Below, one piece after another: positions 36,195-45,693 of a stretch of 64,000 nucleotides of DNA. A model generated the notes under the pieces. The model made no database searches. It was not told the DNA's origin and was given only the letters and a program-made list of their open reading frames with translations. This DNA is from Tissierella sp. P1 (GTDB taxonomy: Bacteria > Bacillota > Clostridia > Tissierellales > Tissierellaceae). Both the position numbers and the translations under genes were made by a program. The stretch covers positions 62,001 through 126,000 of the forward strand of contig NZ_NPMN01000007.1 in the NCBI RefSeq assembly GCF_002266425.1, in the 5' to 3' direction. Within the stretch, counting starts at the first letter, position 1, and each line of letters opens with the position of its first letter.

Positions 36195-38192
36195 ATGGAT
36201 TTAGATATTAGTCAATATATAAATATATTTGTTGAAGAAGCAAAAGAACATTTACAAAATATGAATGATGTTTTATTAGAATTAGAAAAAAATCCTTCTC
36301 ACTTGGGACATATAAATGAGATTTTTAGGGTAGCTCACACAATTAAAGGTATGTCTGGGACTATGGGATTTCATAATATGGCTAATTTAACTCATGAGAT
36401 GGAAAATGTTTTGCAAGCTGCAAGAAATAATGATATAGAGCTTTCAGAAAATATAATTGATATTTTATTTGAATGCTTTGATGCGTTAGATTCTTCAGTA
36501 AGTCATATTATAGATTTCGGAACAGAAGAAGATGATAATAACCAGATAATAATAAATAAATTAACAAATTTATTAAATGAAGAAAAAAATGGAAAACATG
36601 AAAATATCCCTGTTGATGATTTAAAGATTGATAATTTTGTTTTAGAAGCCGTAAATAAAGCAAAAAAAGAAGGTTTGAATATATACAGAATAGATTTTGT
36701 TTTAAGTGAATCATGTATGTTAAAATCTGCAAGAGCTTTTATTATATTTAATACTTTAGAAACCTTTGGAGAAATTATTTATTCTAATCCGTCTGTTGAA
36801 GATATTGAAGATGAGAAATTTGATTTAAAGTTTTCTGTTCTTTTAGTAAGTGATAATGATAAATCAATTATATTAAGTGAATTAAATCAGATATCGGAAA
36901 TAGAAAACATTACTTTAACAGATTCTGAGGATAATAATTCTAATAAGATAATTGAGCCAAAAGAATCAGAAATACCTACTGATTCAAATATTATAATGGA
37001 TGAAGTTAATGTTAAAAGTGAGAAGACAACTCAAACTCACTCTGGTAAAGTTGGAAAGACTGTTAGAGTTGATATCGACCGATTAGATAATCTAATGAAC
37101 CTAGTCAGTGAACTAATAATAATCAAGACTAGGATGGATGATTTAAGTGAAAAGACAACTGGCGAAAATATGACAGAAGCTATTGAATATTTAGAACGAA
37201 TAACCACTAATTTACACGATGCGGTTATGAAAGTTAGAATGGTGCCGATAGAAAGAGTTTTTAATAGATTCCCAAGGTTAGTAAGAGATTTATCTAAAGA
37301 ATTAGGAAAAGAAATAGATTTACAAATGAGTGGAGAAGAAACTGAAGTAGATAGAACAGTTATTGATGAAATTGGAGACCCTTTAATTCATATGATTAGA
37401 AATTCAATAGATCATGGGATTGAGCTACCAGCAGACAGAATTAAGATTGGGAAGCCTGAAGTGGGAACCGTTGTACTTAAGTCCTATCCAGATGGAAACA
37501 ATGTAGTAATCGAGGTAGAAGACGATGGAAGAGGCATGGATCATAATTTAATTAAGAGAAAGGCAGTTGAAAAAGGAATATTAGATGAAAGAGAAGCTGA
37601 AAATTTATCAATAGAGGATAGTATTAATTTACTATTTGAACCTGGATTTAGTACAGCTGAGACCATTTCAGATGTTTCAGGAAGAGGGGTTGGACTTGAT
37701 GTTGTTAAATCTAAAATCGAATCAATAAATGGAAATATAGAAATTGAGAGTGTAAAGGATAAGGGTACTAAGTTTATAATTAGAATTCCATTGACATTGG
37801 CTATAATTCAGGCATTACTAATAAAATTAAATGATGAAATATATGCGATTCCTTTGAGTTCTATTACGGAGATTATTAATATTTCTAATGATCAAATAAG
37901 AGATGTGCAAGGACAAGAGATTGTATTATATAGAGGCATGACTTTACCAATTATAAGATTAAAAGACATACTAGGTATAGATGATAATAGAGAGAGTGAA
38001 GATTTAGTAGTTGTCGTAGTAAAAAAGGGAGATAAACAAGCAGGTTTAATTGTAGATAACCTAATAGGTCAGCAAGAAATTGTTATTAAAGGATTAGGAA
38101 AATATTTAGGAGGAGTAAAATATTTATCTGGTGCTACAATCCTTGGTAATGGTAATATTTCATTAATTCTAGACATTAATTCACTAATATAA
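36195..38192 (+). CDS. cheA: Chemotaxis histidine kinase CheA
   Basis: CheA autophosphorylates in response to receptors and passes phosphate to CheY and CheB. Domains in order: HPt with H48 (FRVAHTIKGMSGTMGF), a P2-like linker domain (about 150-235), the P3 dimer helices (RVDIDRLDNLMNLVSELIIIKTRM), the P4 ATPase with N box IHMIRNSIDHGIE, G1 EVEDDGRGMD and G2 SDVSGRGVGLDVVKSKIE, and the P5 CheW-like domain (about 535-665). The 665-residue length is normal for Gram-positives. It follows cheB by 2 bases. Confidence 0.98.
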   Translation: MDLDISQYINIFVEEAKEHLQNMNDVLLELEKNPSHLGHINEIFRVAHTIKGMSGTMGFHNMANLTHEMENVLQAARNNDIELSENIIDILFECFDALDSSVSHIIDFGTEEDDNNQIIINKLTNLLNEEKNGKHENIPVDDLKIDNFVLEAVNKAKKEGLNIYRIDFVLSESCMLKSARAFIIFNTLETFGEIIYSNPSVEDIEDEKFDLKFSVLLVSDNDKSIILSELNQISEIENITLTDSEDNNSNKIIEPKESEIPTDSNIIMDEVNVKSEKTTQTHSGKVGKTVRVDIDRLDNLMNLVSELIIIKTRMDDLSEKTTGENMTEAIEYLERITTNLHDAVMKVRMVPIERVFNRFPRLVRDLSKELGKEIDLQMSGEETEVDRTVIDEIGDPLIHMIRNSIDHGIELPADRIKIGKPEVGTVVLKSYPDGNNVVIEVEDDGRGMDHNLIKRKAVEKGILDEREAENLSIEDSINLLFEPGFSTAETISDVSGRGVGLDVVKSKIESINGNIEIESVKDKGTKFIIRIPLTLAIIQALLIKLNDEIYAIPLSSITEIINISNDQIRDVQGQEIVLYRGMTLPIIRLKDILGIDDNRESEDLVVVVVKKGDKQAGLIVDNLIGQQEIVIKGLGKYLGGVKYLSGATILGNGNISLILDINSLI

Positions 38193-38204
38193 GGGGGAAT
38201 CAAC

Positions 38205-38636
38205 ATGTCTGAGGTAATAGACAATAAATATGTAGTATTTAAACTAGACAAAGAATATTATGGAATTCCTATTAACAAAGTAATTTCTATAGAGAAAATG
38301 CAAGAAACAACAAGAATACCTAATGGTCCTATACATGTTAAAGGAGTTATTAATTTAAGGGGCGAGGTTATTTGTCTAATTGATTTAAGGCTAAAGCTTG
38401 ATATGGAACCTAAAGAAATAGATAATAACTCTCGTATAATAATTGTTTCACATGATGAGATAATAGCAGGTTTAATTGTAGATTCTTCATCTGAGGTAAT
38501 AGAAATAGCTAAAGAAAACATTGATAATCCACCTACTTCTTCTGAAAATGAAAACTTATCTTATATACAAGGAATCGGTAAGGTTAAGGATAGATTGATA
38601 ATATTACTTGAATTATCAAAAGTCCTTGAGTATTAG
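38205..38636 (+). CDS. cheW: Chemotaxis coupling protein CheW
   Basis: CheW links receptors to CheA in the signalling array. The single CheW domain of 143 residues reads YVVFKLDKEYYGIPINKVISIEKMQETTRIPNGPIHVKGVINLRGEVICLIDLRLKL, a textbook match, and ends IQGIGKVKDRLIILLELSKVL. It lies right after cheA. Confidence 0.97.
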   Translation: MSEVIDNKYVVFKLDKEYYGIPINKVISIEKMQETTRIPNGPIHVKGVINLRGEVICLIDLRLKLDMEPKEIDNNSRIIIVSHDEIIAGLIVDSSSEVIEIAKENIDNPPTSSENENLSYIQGIGKVKDRLIILLELSKVLEY

Positions 38637-38648
38637 AGGTGTAATAAT

Positions 38649-39263
38649 ATGACAATCAATGTTGATAATTTAAATAATTTTATGATAGATGTACTTAAAG
38701 AATTAGGAAATATTGGGGCTGGGAATGCTGCTACTGCTCTAGCAAATATGATATCTAAGAAAATCGATATGAAGGTTCCTAATGTTCGTATAATGGAGTT
38801 TAGAGATGTAGCTGAGATATTAGGAGGAGAAGAAAACTTAGTAATTGGAATTTATTTTGAATTAATGGAAGATATCGTTGGTAATATGATGTTTGCCTTA
38901 GATATAAATTCTGCTATAAATTTGACTAATATGTTATATAATCGTGAAAAAGAAGGTAAGGAACTTGATGAAATGGATATATCTGCATTATCTGAGGTAG
39001 GGAATATTATCGCTTCTTCATATGCAAATTCACTCTCTTCACTTACTGGATTAAAAATGTATATATCTGTTCCATCAATTTCAATTGATATGGCAGGTGC
39101 TATCCTTAGTGTGCCAGCTATACAATATGGACATGTTTCAGATCATGCTTTGATGATAGAAACAATTTTCGAAGAAGAACAAAATCTTGTTGCTGGAAAT
39201 TTATTTTTTCTTCCAGACTTATCTTCTTTCGATAAAATATTATTAGCGTTAGGGGTAAAATAG
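38649..39263 (+). CDS. cheC: CheY-P phosphatase CheC
   Basis: CheC dephosphorylates CheY-P and is activated by CheD in the Bacillus-type adaptation system. Both catalytic helices are present: VLKELGNIGAGNAATALANMI (about 15-35) and ISALSEVGNIIASSYANSLSSL (about 114-135), each with the E-x3-N type motif. The 204-residue length is typical. It is directly followed by its partner cheD. Confidence 0.96.
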   Translation: MTINVDNLNNFMIDVLKELGNIGAGNAATALANMISKKIDMKVPNVRIMEFRDVAEILGGEENLVIGIYFELMEDIVGNMMFALDINSAINLTNMLYNREKEGKELDEMDISALSEVGNIIASSYANSLSSLTGLKMYISVPSISIDMAGAILSVPAIQYGHVSDHALMIETIFEEEQNLVAGNLFFLPDLSSFDKILLALGVK

Positions 39264-39264
39264 G

Positions 39265-39753
39265 ATGAATGTTAAAACTATAAAAGTTGGAATGGCCGAT
39301 CTCAACGCAACAAAATCACCTAACTTCTTAACTACTTTAGGCTTAGGATCTTGTGTAGGGATCACATTATATGATAAAGTCAATAAAATTGCTGGCTTAG
39401 CTCATATTATGTTACCTTCTAGTAAAGAAATAAAAAACAATGAAAATAAAGCAAAGTTTGCAGATACTGGAATTGAAGAGTTAGTAGAAGTCATGATAAA
39501 GATAGGTGGAGATAGAAATAATTTTGTAGCTAAAATAGCCAGAGGATCCCAAATGTTTAACTTTAATTCTAGCAATGATATTTTAAAAATTGGTGAAAGG
39601 AATGTAATTGCTACTAAAACAAAGCTTAAGGAGTTAAATATAAAAATTATTTCTGAAGACACTGGAGGAAATTTCGGTAGAACAATAATATTAAATGCTA
39701 ATGATGGTTCATTACAAGTCAGGACTATTGGCCATGGAGAAAAAACAATATAA
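39265..39753 (+). CDS. cheD: Chemoreceptor glutamine deamidase CheD
   Basis: CheD deamidates receptor glutamines and binds CheC. The active site is visible: C30 in TLGLGSCVGITLYD and H47 in GLAHIMLP, with T24 as the likely third residue. The C-terminal half carries VAKIARGSQMFNF and the DTGGNFGRTI motif. The 162-residue length is typical, and its ATG is one base after the cheC stop. Confidence 0.97.
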   Translation: MNVKTIKVGMADLNATKSPNFLTTLGLGSCVGITLYDKVNKIAGLAHIMLPSSKEIKNNENKAKFADTGIEELVEVMIKIGGDRNNFVAKIARGSQMFNFNSSNDILKIGERNVIATKTKLKELNIKIISEDTGGNFGRTIILNANDGSLQVRTIGHGEKTI

Positions 39754-39773
39754 TTTCCATGGGGGGAAATCAA

Positions 39774-40523
39774 ATGAATATTGAGAACTTATGGATAAAA
39801 TATACTGATACTAAAGATAAAGAATTAAAAAAAGAGTTAATAGAATATTATATAAGTTTAGTTAAAATTGTTGCAGGAAGAATGTATAATTTTTATGGAA
39901 GTAAAATTGAATATGATGATTTATTAGGATATGGTGTACTAGGGTTAATAGACAGTATTGATAAATTTGACATAACCAAAAATATTAAATTTGAAACTTA
40001 TGCTCAAATAAGAATAAAAGGGGCTATAATTGATAATATTAGAAAATTAGATTGGATACCTAGGTCATTGCGAAAAAAATCTAAGGATGTGCAAAACTCC
40101 ATATCTTTTCTCGAAAATAAACTTGGAAGAAGCCCCAAAAATGAAGAAATTGCAAAACATTTAAAAATTTCACTAAGTGAGTTAGAATTATTATTATCTG
40201 ATATATCAACTTTTAATGTTTCTTCATTAGAAGAAGTCCTGTTAACAAAAGGGGATTATTCTTCTGAAATTCAACAGGATATAGGAACACCAGAAGATAT
40301 TTATGAAGGAAAAGAAATAAAGGAGATTTTATCAACTTCAATTGATGCCTTAAATAAAAATGAAAGACTAGTAATTTCCTTATATTATTACGAAGAATTA
40401 ACTTATAAAGAAATAGGACATGTTATGGAACTATCAGAATCCAGAATTTCACAAATACATAGCAAAGCTATTTTAAAAATTAAAATTTTTTTAGAAAAAG
40501 AAGGAATAGTTAAAGGATCATAG
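39774..40523 (+). CDS. sigD: RNA polymerase sigma factor SigD (sigma-28/FliA type)
   Basis: SigD directs late flagellar and autolysin genes. Region 2 reads LVKIVAGRMYNFYGSKIEYDDLLGYGVLGLIDSIDKFD and FETYAQIRIKGAIIDNIRKLDWIPRSLR. Region 4 is LVISLYYYEELTYKEIGHVMELSESRISQIHSKAI. The start is chosen at ATG 39774, because GGGGGGAAA lies just upstream; the ATG at 39759 comes before that ribosome site. About 249 residues. Its anti-sigma factor FlgM is not in the window. Confidence 0.97.
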   Translation: MNIENLWIKYTDTKDKELKKELIEYYISLVKIVAGRMYNFYGSKIEYDDLLGYGVLGLIDSIDKFDITKNIKFETYAQIRIKGAIIDNIRKLDWIPRSLRKKSKDVQNSISFLENKLGRSPKNEEIAKHLKISLSELELLLSDISTFNVSSLEEVLLTKGDYSSEIQQDIGTPEDIYEGKEIKEILSTSIDALNKNERLVISLYYYEELTYKEIGHVMELSESRISQIHSKAILKIKIFLEKEGIVKGS

Positions 40524-40533
40524 GGGGTGGAGT

Positions 40534-41919
40534 ATGTATAATATCGGTAATGACATAGTGCTTGAAATTAGTAGAGATGGGTTATATGGCTATATTACTA
40601 TATTAAAATATGAAGGTGAAGATCAAGATTATATTCAGATTGATAATAAGGATTTATTAAATGAAATAAAAAAACATATAAAATATGGCTTAAAAGAAAG
40701 TCTATTACAGAATCTTTTAGATAATAGAATCACTGGAGAGAAGTTTTGCATAGCTGAAGGGAAAGTACCAATACCAGGAAAGGATGGAAGTATCAAATAT
40801 CATTTTGATATGGAAAAACCTTTATTACCTAAATTAAATGATGATGGGACAGTGGACTATAGAGAGCTAGATTCTATTAATACAGTTAACAAAGAAGATG
40901 TCTTAGCTGAGATTATACCTCCAACCGATGGAGAAGAAGGAAAAAAAGTTAATGGAGATACAATACCATATGCTAAAGGCAGGGTGCCAAAATTTAAATA
41001 TGGAAAAAATGTTAAAGTATCGTTAGATGGTATATTTTTGATTTCAGAAAGTAACGGATTAGTTGAATTAAAGAATGGTAAGGTAAGTGTTTCTGAAGTA
41101 CTGTCAGTGGAAAATATTGATAATAGTACAGGTAATATAAATTTTGATGGAAATGTAATTGTGAATAAAGACATTCTCAATGGTTTTACCTTAAGGGCAG
41201 GAGGTTCTGTTGAAGTAAAGGGTGCAGTAGAGGGAGGACTAATTGAGTCTAATGGAGATGTTTTAATACGACAAGGAATTCAAGGATACAATAGATTAAC
41301 AATTAATACTACGGGAAACTTATCTACTAAGTTTATTGAAAATTCTGTTGTCAATGCTGGATCCAATATAACAGCAGAAGCTATTATGCATAGTAATGTG
41401 TCTTCCAAGTCTAACATTCTTGTTCTTGGAAAAAAAGGATTAATTGTTGGTGGTGTTTGTAAAGCTAAGTATGAAATCAGAGCTAGAATCATTGGTTCTA
41501 CAATGGCAACGACAACAGTCTTGGAAGTAGGTATTGATCCAGATGTCAAGCAAAGACATGATGAATTAGACGAAAAATTTAAAACATCTAAAGAGAATCT
41601 TGAAAAAATAGATCAGTCTTTAAAAGTATTGGAGGTATTAAAGAGATCAAATAAACTTGATGTAAGGAAAGAAGAGTTATACAATGAACTCAGCAAAGCC
41701 CAATTAACCCTAAGTTTAGAAATTAGTAAAGTAGAAAGAGAATTAATTGAAGTAAAAAATCAAATGAATACTTTATCTAGGGGACAGATAAAAGTTGCTG
41801 ATACCATTTATCCAGGTGTTAAAATTATTATAGGAAATAGTTTTTTGTATATAAGAGATGAAATGAAAAGATGTACATTCTATAAAGAAGATGGAGATAT
41901 AAGGATTGGACCATATTAA
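40534..41919 (+). CDS. DUF342/FapA-family protein
   Basis: This 461-residue protein belongs to the FapA/DUF342 family. The N-terminal part has the LLPKLNDDGTVDYRELDSINTVNKEDVLAEIIPPTDGEEGKKVNGDTI core. A right-handed beta-helix with repeated N/G turns follows (about 175-330), then a coiled coil (about 335-415) and a short beta tail. Relatives occur in flagellar operons of many Firmicutes and some are linked to polymer or division-site scaffolds; no function is settled here. It lies between sigD and the swrB-like gene. Confidence 0.9.
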   Translation: MYNIGNDIVLEISRDGLYGYITILKYEGEDQDYIQIDNKDLLNEIKKHIKYGLKESLLQNLLDNRITGEKFCIAEGKVPIPGKDGSIKYHFDMEKPLLPKLNDDGTVDYRELDSINTVNKEDVLAEIIPPTDGEEGKKVNGDTIPYAKGRVPKFKYGKNVKVSLDGIFLISESNGLVELKNGKVSVSEVLSVENIDNSTGNINFDGNVIVNKDILNGFTLRAGGSVEVKGAVEGGLIESNGDVLIRQGIQGYNRLTINTTGNLSTKFIENSVVNAGSNITAEAIMHSNVSSKSNILVLGKKGLIVGGVCKAKYEIRARIIGSTMATTTVLEVGIDPDVKQRHDELDEKFKTSKENLEKIDQSLKVLEVLKRSNKLDVRKEELYNELSKAQLTLSLEISKVERELIEVKNQMNTLSRGQIKVADTIYPGVKIIIGNSFLYIRDEMKRCTFYKEDGDIRIGPY

Positions 41920-41930
41920 GAGGTGATAAT

Positions 41931-42242
41931 ATGTCTATTAAACCTATTGATTACAATGTTATGCTTCCAAAAACTCAAGAAGTATCAAGTGCAAAGTATA
42001 TAGAAAATATTAAAAACAAAAATATTGTAGAAAGTGGATTTATTCAACAGGAAAAAATCATAAACAAAAACAAGAAAAAAGTCATGGATACAGATAAGAG
42101 TAACAAATCGAGAATTACTGATGATAATAGATCAAATAAACAAGGATATTCACGGAAAAAGGACAATAAAAAATCTGAAAAATCTACTAATAAGAAAATA
42201 AATACTAAAAATATAGGAAATAATATCGATATACGTATATAA
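41931..42242 (+). CDS. Small basic low-complexity protein of the flagellar operon
   Basis: I do not recognise this 103-residue product by family. After a more ordered start (SIKPIDYNVMLPKTQEVSSAKYIENI), it is almost wholly Lys/Asn/Asp/Ser and probably disordered, with no membrane helix or Cys. It has a good ribosome site (AGAGGTGATAAT) and the operon spacing of its neighbours, so it is very likely translated. Small hydrophilic genes of this kind occur in the sigD region of Clostridia. Confidence 0.65.
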   Translation: MSIKPIDYNVMLPKTQEVSSAKYIENIKNKNIVESGFIQQEKIINKNKKKVMDTDKSNKSRITDDNRSNKQGYSRKKDNKKSEKSTNKKINTKNIGNNIDIRI

Positions 42243-42254
42243 TAGAGGTGTAAG

Positions 42255-42698
42255 ATGATAACTATCATTTTAAATATAATTGGATTAATTTTAATTATTT
42301 ATTCAATTTATATTATAAGAAAGGATTTGACAAATCATAATACTGCAGTTAATGATTTAAATCAAATTGAAGAAAGGGTAAAGGAATATTATAATCTTAC
42401 TGAGGAAATAATTGAAGAATTTGATGAAATAATTGATTCTAAATTAGAAATGATAAATAAAAAAAATGAGAAGATACATAATGAACAATTAAATTCTATC
42501 ATTAATAGTGATAATAATCTTTTAAGTAATGACAGCTCAGATATGGTCAGCATAAATTCAAGCTCTATCCATAAAAATGTCGTTGAGCTAAAAAAAATTG
42601 GATTAACAAATGAAGAGATCGCAAAAAAATTGAATAAAGGTATTAGAGAGGTTGAAATTATACTAAAAATGTACGAGAATATAAAAAGCTTACATTGA
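42255..42698 (+). CDS. SwrB/YlxL-like membrane protein (DUF6115-like)
   Basis: The 147-residue protein has an N-terminal membrane helix (about 2-20, ITIILNIIGLILIIYSIYII), a charged coiled middle, and a short C-terminal helix-turn-helix-like block (VVELKKIGLTNEEIAKKLNKGIREVEIILKMYENI). It fills the position of B. subtilis swrB (ylxL), between sigD and rpsB; SwrB activates basal-body export. Homology to SwrB is suggested by layout and architecture, not by strong identity. It is the last gene of the flagellar block. Confidence 0.75.
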   Translation: MITIILNIIGLILIIYSIYIIRKDLTNHNTAVNDLNQIEERVKEYYNLTEEIIEEFDEIIDSKLEMINKKNEKIHNEQLNSIINSDNNLLSNDSSDMVSINSSSIHKNVVELKKIGLTNEEIAKKLNKGIREVEIILKMYENIKSLH

Positions 42699-42791
42699 AT
42701 CATTAACGCATGAAAGAAATGTTTCATAAAATCTAATCAGGTCAAAGTTATATTATGATTATAAAAAATAGACAATTTTATGTAAAAATGA

Positions 42792-42820
42792 TTGCTTTAA
42801 GAATTATGGTATGTTATACT
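42792..42820 (+). promoter_or_regulatory. Sigma-A promoter of the rpsB operon
   Basis: TTGCTT (42792-42797) and TATACT (42815-42820) are 17 bases apart in the gap after the flagellar block. Transcription from about 42827 gives a leader of some 95 bases before rpsB. The rest of the 42699-42790 gap shows only a weak hairpin (ATGAAA/TTTCAT at 42710-42727). Confidence 0.7.
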
Positions 42821-42846
42821 ACTATAGTGATTACACACATTCCTTG

Positions 42847-42881
42847 ATATTTGAGGCAGTGCCTGATGGTTCCTCTAATAT
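42847..42881 (+). promoter_or_regulatory. rpsB mRNA leader stem-loop
   Basis: ATATT and GAGG (42847-42851, 42853-42856) pair with CCTC and AATAT (42872-42875, 42877-42881) across one T-T mismatch, closing a loop that contains an inner GGCA/TGCC pairing. The loop has GATGGTTCCTCTA, similar to GATGGTCCTCTA in the rplS leader. Its place between promoter and Shine-Dalgarno suggests autogenous control by S2 or another ribosomal protein. Inference only. Confidence 0.5.
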
Positions 42882-42920
42882 ATGAAAGGGATGGAGGAAA
42901 AAAACTTGGAGGTGAATAGT

Positions 42921-43628
42921 ATGTCAGTAATTACAATGAAAGGTTTATTAGAAGCAGGAGTTCATTTTGGACATCAGACTAGAAGATGGAATCCCAAAAT
43001 GGCACAGTATATTTTTACTGAAAGAAATGGAATCTACATTATTGACTTACAAAAAACAGTTAAGAAGGTAGAAGAGGCTTATGATTTTATTAAGGAAGCT
43101 ATTGCAGATGGAGGCGAAGTTTTATTTGTAGGTACAAAGAAACAAGCTCAAGAAGCTATTGAGAGCGAAGCCAAAAGATGTAATATGCATTTTGTAAATC
43201 AAAGATGGCTTGGTGGTATGTTAACAAACTATAAAACTATCAGAAATAGGGTTGACAGACTTCATGAATTAGCTAAAATGGAAGAAGAAGGTATTTTTGA
43301 ACTTTTACCTAAAAAAGAAGTTATCAAATTAAGACATGAAGCAGAAAGACTAGAAAAATTCCTTGGTGGAATTAAAAATATGAATAGAATACCAGATGTT
43401 CTGTTTGTTGTAGATCCAAGAAAAGAAAGAATTGCAGTAAAAGAAGCTCAAATTCTTGGAATTCCTGTTGTTGCTATAGTGGATACTAACTGTGATCCAG
43501 ACGAAGTTAATTATGTTATCCCTGGTAACGATGATGCTATAAGAGCTGTTAAACTACTAACAGAAACTATGGCTAATGCAGTTTTAGAAGGAAAGCAAGG
43601 GGAACAAATAGAAAATATAGAAGAGTAA
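42921..43628 (+). CDS. rpsB: 30S ribosomal protein S2
   Basis: S2 is a late-assembling protein on the back of the 30S subunit. It begins [32 protein letters not shown], followed by [45 protein letters not shown] and [29 protein letters not shown]. The start is ATG 42921 with GGAGGTGA five bases upstream; the in-frame ATG at 42882 lies in the leader. About 235 residues. First gene of the rpsB-tsf-pyrH-frr cluster. Confidence 0.98.
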   Translation: MSVITMKGLLEAGVHFGHQTRRWNPKMAQYIFTERNGIYIIDLQKTVKKVEEAYDFIKEAIADGGEVLFVGTKKQAQEAIESEAKRCNMHFVNQRWLGGMLTNYKTIRNRVDRLHELAKMEEEGIFELLPKKEVIKLRHEAERLEKFLGGIKNMNRIPDVLFVVDPRKERIAVKEAQILGIPVVAIVDTNCDPDEVNYVIPGNDDAIRAVKLLTETMANAVLEGKQGEQIENIEE

Positions 43629-43635
43629 ATAAAAG

Positions 43636-43680
43636 GGTAAGGGTTTAAAAGGGGCGGTCCCTTCTACTCTTACCATTTTT
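43636..43680 (+). terminator. Terminator or attenuator between rpsB and tsf
   Basis: GGTAAGGGT (43636-43644) pairs with ACTCTTACC (43666-43674) with one G-T wobble, around an inner AAGGG/CCCTT hairpin, and ATTTTT follows. It probably reduces read-through from rpsB into tsf. Confidence 0.65.
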
Positions 43681-43700
43681 AACAATATAGGAGGGATAGA

Positions 43701-44348
43701 ATGAATATAAGTGCTTCAATAGTAAAAGATTTGAGAGAGAGAACAGGCGCTGGAATGATGGATTGTAAAAATGCTTTAGTAGAAACAAATGGAGATATAG
43801 AAAAAGCTATCGACCTATTAAGAGAAAAAGGATTATCAAAAGCTGCAAAAAAATCAGGAAGAATCGCAGCTGAAGGCCTAGTAGAGGCATATATCCATAG
43901 TGGTAGAATAGGTGTTTTAGTAGAAGTTAACTCTGAAACAGATTTCGTTGCTAAGACTGAGGAATTTAAACAATTTGTTAAGGATATAGCTATGCAAATT
44001 GCTGCTTCAAATCCTAAATATGTATCAAGAGAAGAAGTATCTGAAGAAGAAATAGCCAGAGAAAGAGAAGTACTTACCCAACAAGCGATTAATGAAGGTA
44101 AACCAGAGCATGTAGCTGCTAAAATAGTTGAGGGTAGATTAGAAAAATTCTTTGAACAAATATGTCTACTAGACCAAAACTTCATAAAGGATCCAGATGT
44201 TAAGATTAGAGATTTACTAAATGAGAAAATCGCTAAAATAGGTGAGAATCTAAAGATTAGAAGATTTGCAAGATTTGAAGTAGGCGAAGGAATTGAAAAG
44301 AAAGAAGAAAACTTTGCTGATGAAGTTGCAAAGCAAATTAATATGTAA
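43701..44348 (+). CDS. tsf: Translation elongation factor Ts
   Basis: EF-Ts recycles EF-Tu by exchanging GDP for GTP. The N-terminal UBA-like domain ([37 protein letters not shown]) and the [10 protein letters not shown] motif are clear. At 215 residues it is the short form with a reduced C-terminal part, seen in some Firmicutes and Thermus, against about 280-290 in E. coli and Bacillus. The reading frame is clean, so the short form is real. Confidence 0.97.
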   Translation: MNISASIVKDLRERTGAGMMDCKNALVETNGDIEKAIDLLREKGLSKAAKKSGRIAAEGLVEAYIHSGRIGVLVEVNSETDFVAKTEEFKQFVKDIAMQIAASNPKYVSREEVSEEEIAREREVLTQQAINEGKPEHVAAKIVEGRLEKFFEQICLLDQNFIKDPDVKIRDLLNEKIAKIGENLKIRRFARFEVGEGIEKKEENFADEVAKQINM

Positions 44349-44382
44349 TTAAATGGAGAACATACATTTGTTCTCCATTTAA
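44349..44382 (+). other. 14-bp perfect hairpin between tsf and pyrH
   Basis: TTAAATGGAGAACA (44349-44362) pairs exactly with TGTTCTCCATTTAA (44369-44382) around the loop TACATT. No T run follows (ATAACACT), so efficient intrinsic termination is doubtful. It may protect the tsf mRNA end or attenuate partly. Confidence 0.6.
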
Positions 44383-44415
44383 ATAACACTATACTTGACA
44401 TTAGGAGTGAATTAG

Positions 44416-45129
44416 ATGGACCCAATATTTAAGAGAGTCGTCTTAAAGATAAGTGGTGAAGTCCTCTCCGGTCCTAAGGGTGCTGGAATTGATATAGATA
44501 TGATTAATCAAATATCTATGGAAGTCAAAGAATTACACAACTTGGGTGTACAAGTATCTATTGTAGTAGGTGGAGGAAATTTTTGGCGTGGAAGATCAAC
44601 TAAAGAAATGGATAGAACCACATCTGACTATATAGGAATGCTTGGAACAGTAATGAATGCACTTGCATTACAAGACTCCCTAGAACAATTAGGTGTAGAC
44701 ACAAGAGTACAATCTGCAATAGAGATGAGACAGATAGCTGAGCCTTACATAAGAAGAAAAGCTGTTAGGCATTTAGAAAAGGGGAGAGTAGTGATATTTG
44801 CTGCGGGAACAGGTAATCCCTATTTTTCAACTGATACTACGGCTGCTCTTAGGGCTGCTGAAATAGAGGCAGAGGTAATATTGCTAGCTAAAAAAGGTGT
44901 AGATGGAGTTTATGACTCAGATCCAAATGTGAATTGCAATGCAAAGAAGTTTGATACATTGAAATATATTGATATTTTAAACTTAGGGCTTGGTATAATG
45001 GATTCAACTGCAACTTCATTATGTATGGATAATAAGATTCCCCTAATTGTATTTGGCATTGATGAACCAAATAATATTATTAATGTTGTTTTAGGTAAAA
45101 AAATTGGAACACATGTAAAGGAGGATTAA
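44416..45129 (+). CDS. pyrH: UMP kinase
   Basis: PyrH phosphorylates UMP to UDP and is regulated by GTP and UTP. The amino acid kinase fold is evident: [90 protein letters not shown] and [14 protein letters not shown]. The 237-residue length is standard. It starts at ATG 44416 with AGGAGTGA upstream, between tsf and frr as usual. Confidence 0.98.
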   Translation: MDPIFKRVVLKISGEVLSGPKGAGIDIDMINQISMEVKELHNLGVQVSIVVGGGNFWRGRSTKEMDRTTSDYIGMLGTVMNALALQDSLEQLGVDTRVQSAIEMRQIAEPYIRRKAVRHLEKGRVVIFAAGTGNPYFSTDTTAALRAAEIEAEVILLAKKGVDGVYDSDPNVNCNAKKFDTLKYIDILNLGLGIMDSTATSLCMDNKIPLIVFGIDEPNNIINVVLGKKIGTHVKED

Positions 45130-45131
45130 TT

Positions 45132-45689
45132 ATGTATACTGGACTTTACAAAGAAGCAGAAGAAAAGATGAAAAAGACTATTTCGGTTTACAAAGAAGAG
45201 TTACAAAGCATTAGAGCAGGGAGAGCAAACCCGTCATTACTTGACAAAATCACAGTAGATTACTATGGACAGATAACACCTTTAAAACAAGTAGGAAGTG
45301 TTTCAGCTCCAGAACCAAGAATGTTAGTCATTCAACCTTGGGATGTAAAATTGATACCGGTAATCGAAAAAGAAATATTAAAATCTGATTTAGGTCTAAA
45401 TCCATCAAATGATGGTAAAGTAATCAGATTGCTGATTCCTGCGCTAACTGAGGAAAGAAGAAAAGAATTAACAAAAGTAGTTAAGAAAAATGGAGAAAAT
45501 GCTAAAGTTGCTATTAGAAATATAAGAAGAGACCTAAATGAACAATTAAAAAAGATGGAAAAAAACAAAGAAATTAGTGAAGATGACAAAAAATTAGCAG
45601 AAGCTGAAATCCAAAAAATAACTGATAAATTTATTGAAGAATTAGATGCAGTAACAAAGAAAAAAGAAGACGAATTAATGGAAATATAA
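45132..45689 (+). CDS. frr: Ribosome recycling factor
   Basis: RRF splits post-termination ribosomes together with EF-G. The 185-residue protein shows the family blocks [93 protein letters not shown] and the helical C terminus. It follows pyrH by 2 bases and has a strong terminator behind it. Confidence 0.98.
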   Translation: MYTGLYKEAEEKMKKTISVYKEELQSIRAGRANPSLLDKITVDYYGQITPLKQVGSVSAPEPRMLVIQPWDVKLIPVIEKEILKSDLGLNPSNDGKVIRLLIPALTEERRKELTKVVKKNGENAKVAIRNIRRDLNEQLKKMEKNKEISEDDKKLAEAEIQKITDKFIEELDAVTKKKEDELMEI

Positions 45690-45693
45690 TAAG

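Noticed and set aside
42699-42920. tRNA or small gene in the gap before rpsB
   Set aside because: No cloverleaf or coding frame is visible; the gap is explained by a promoter, leader and weak hairpin.
43679-44425. Long reverse-strand open frame opposite tsf (248 codons)
   Set aside because: It is an antisense shadow of tsf: no ribosome site, Ser/Phe/Ile/Leu-rich composition, and tsf itself is certain.
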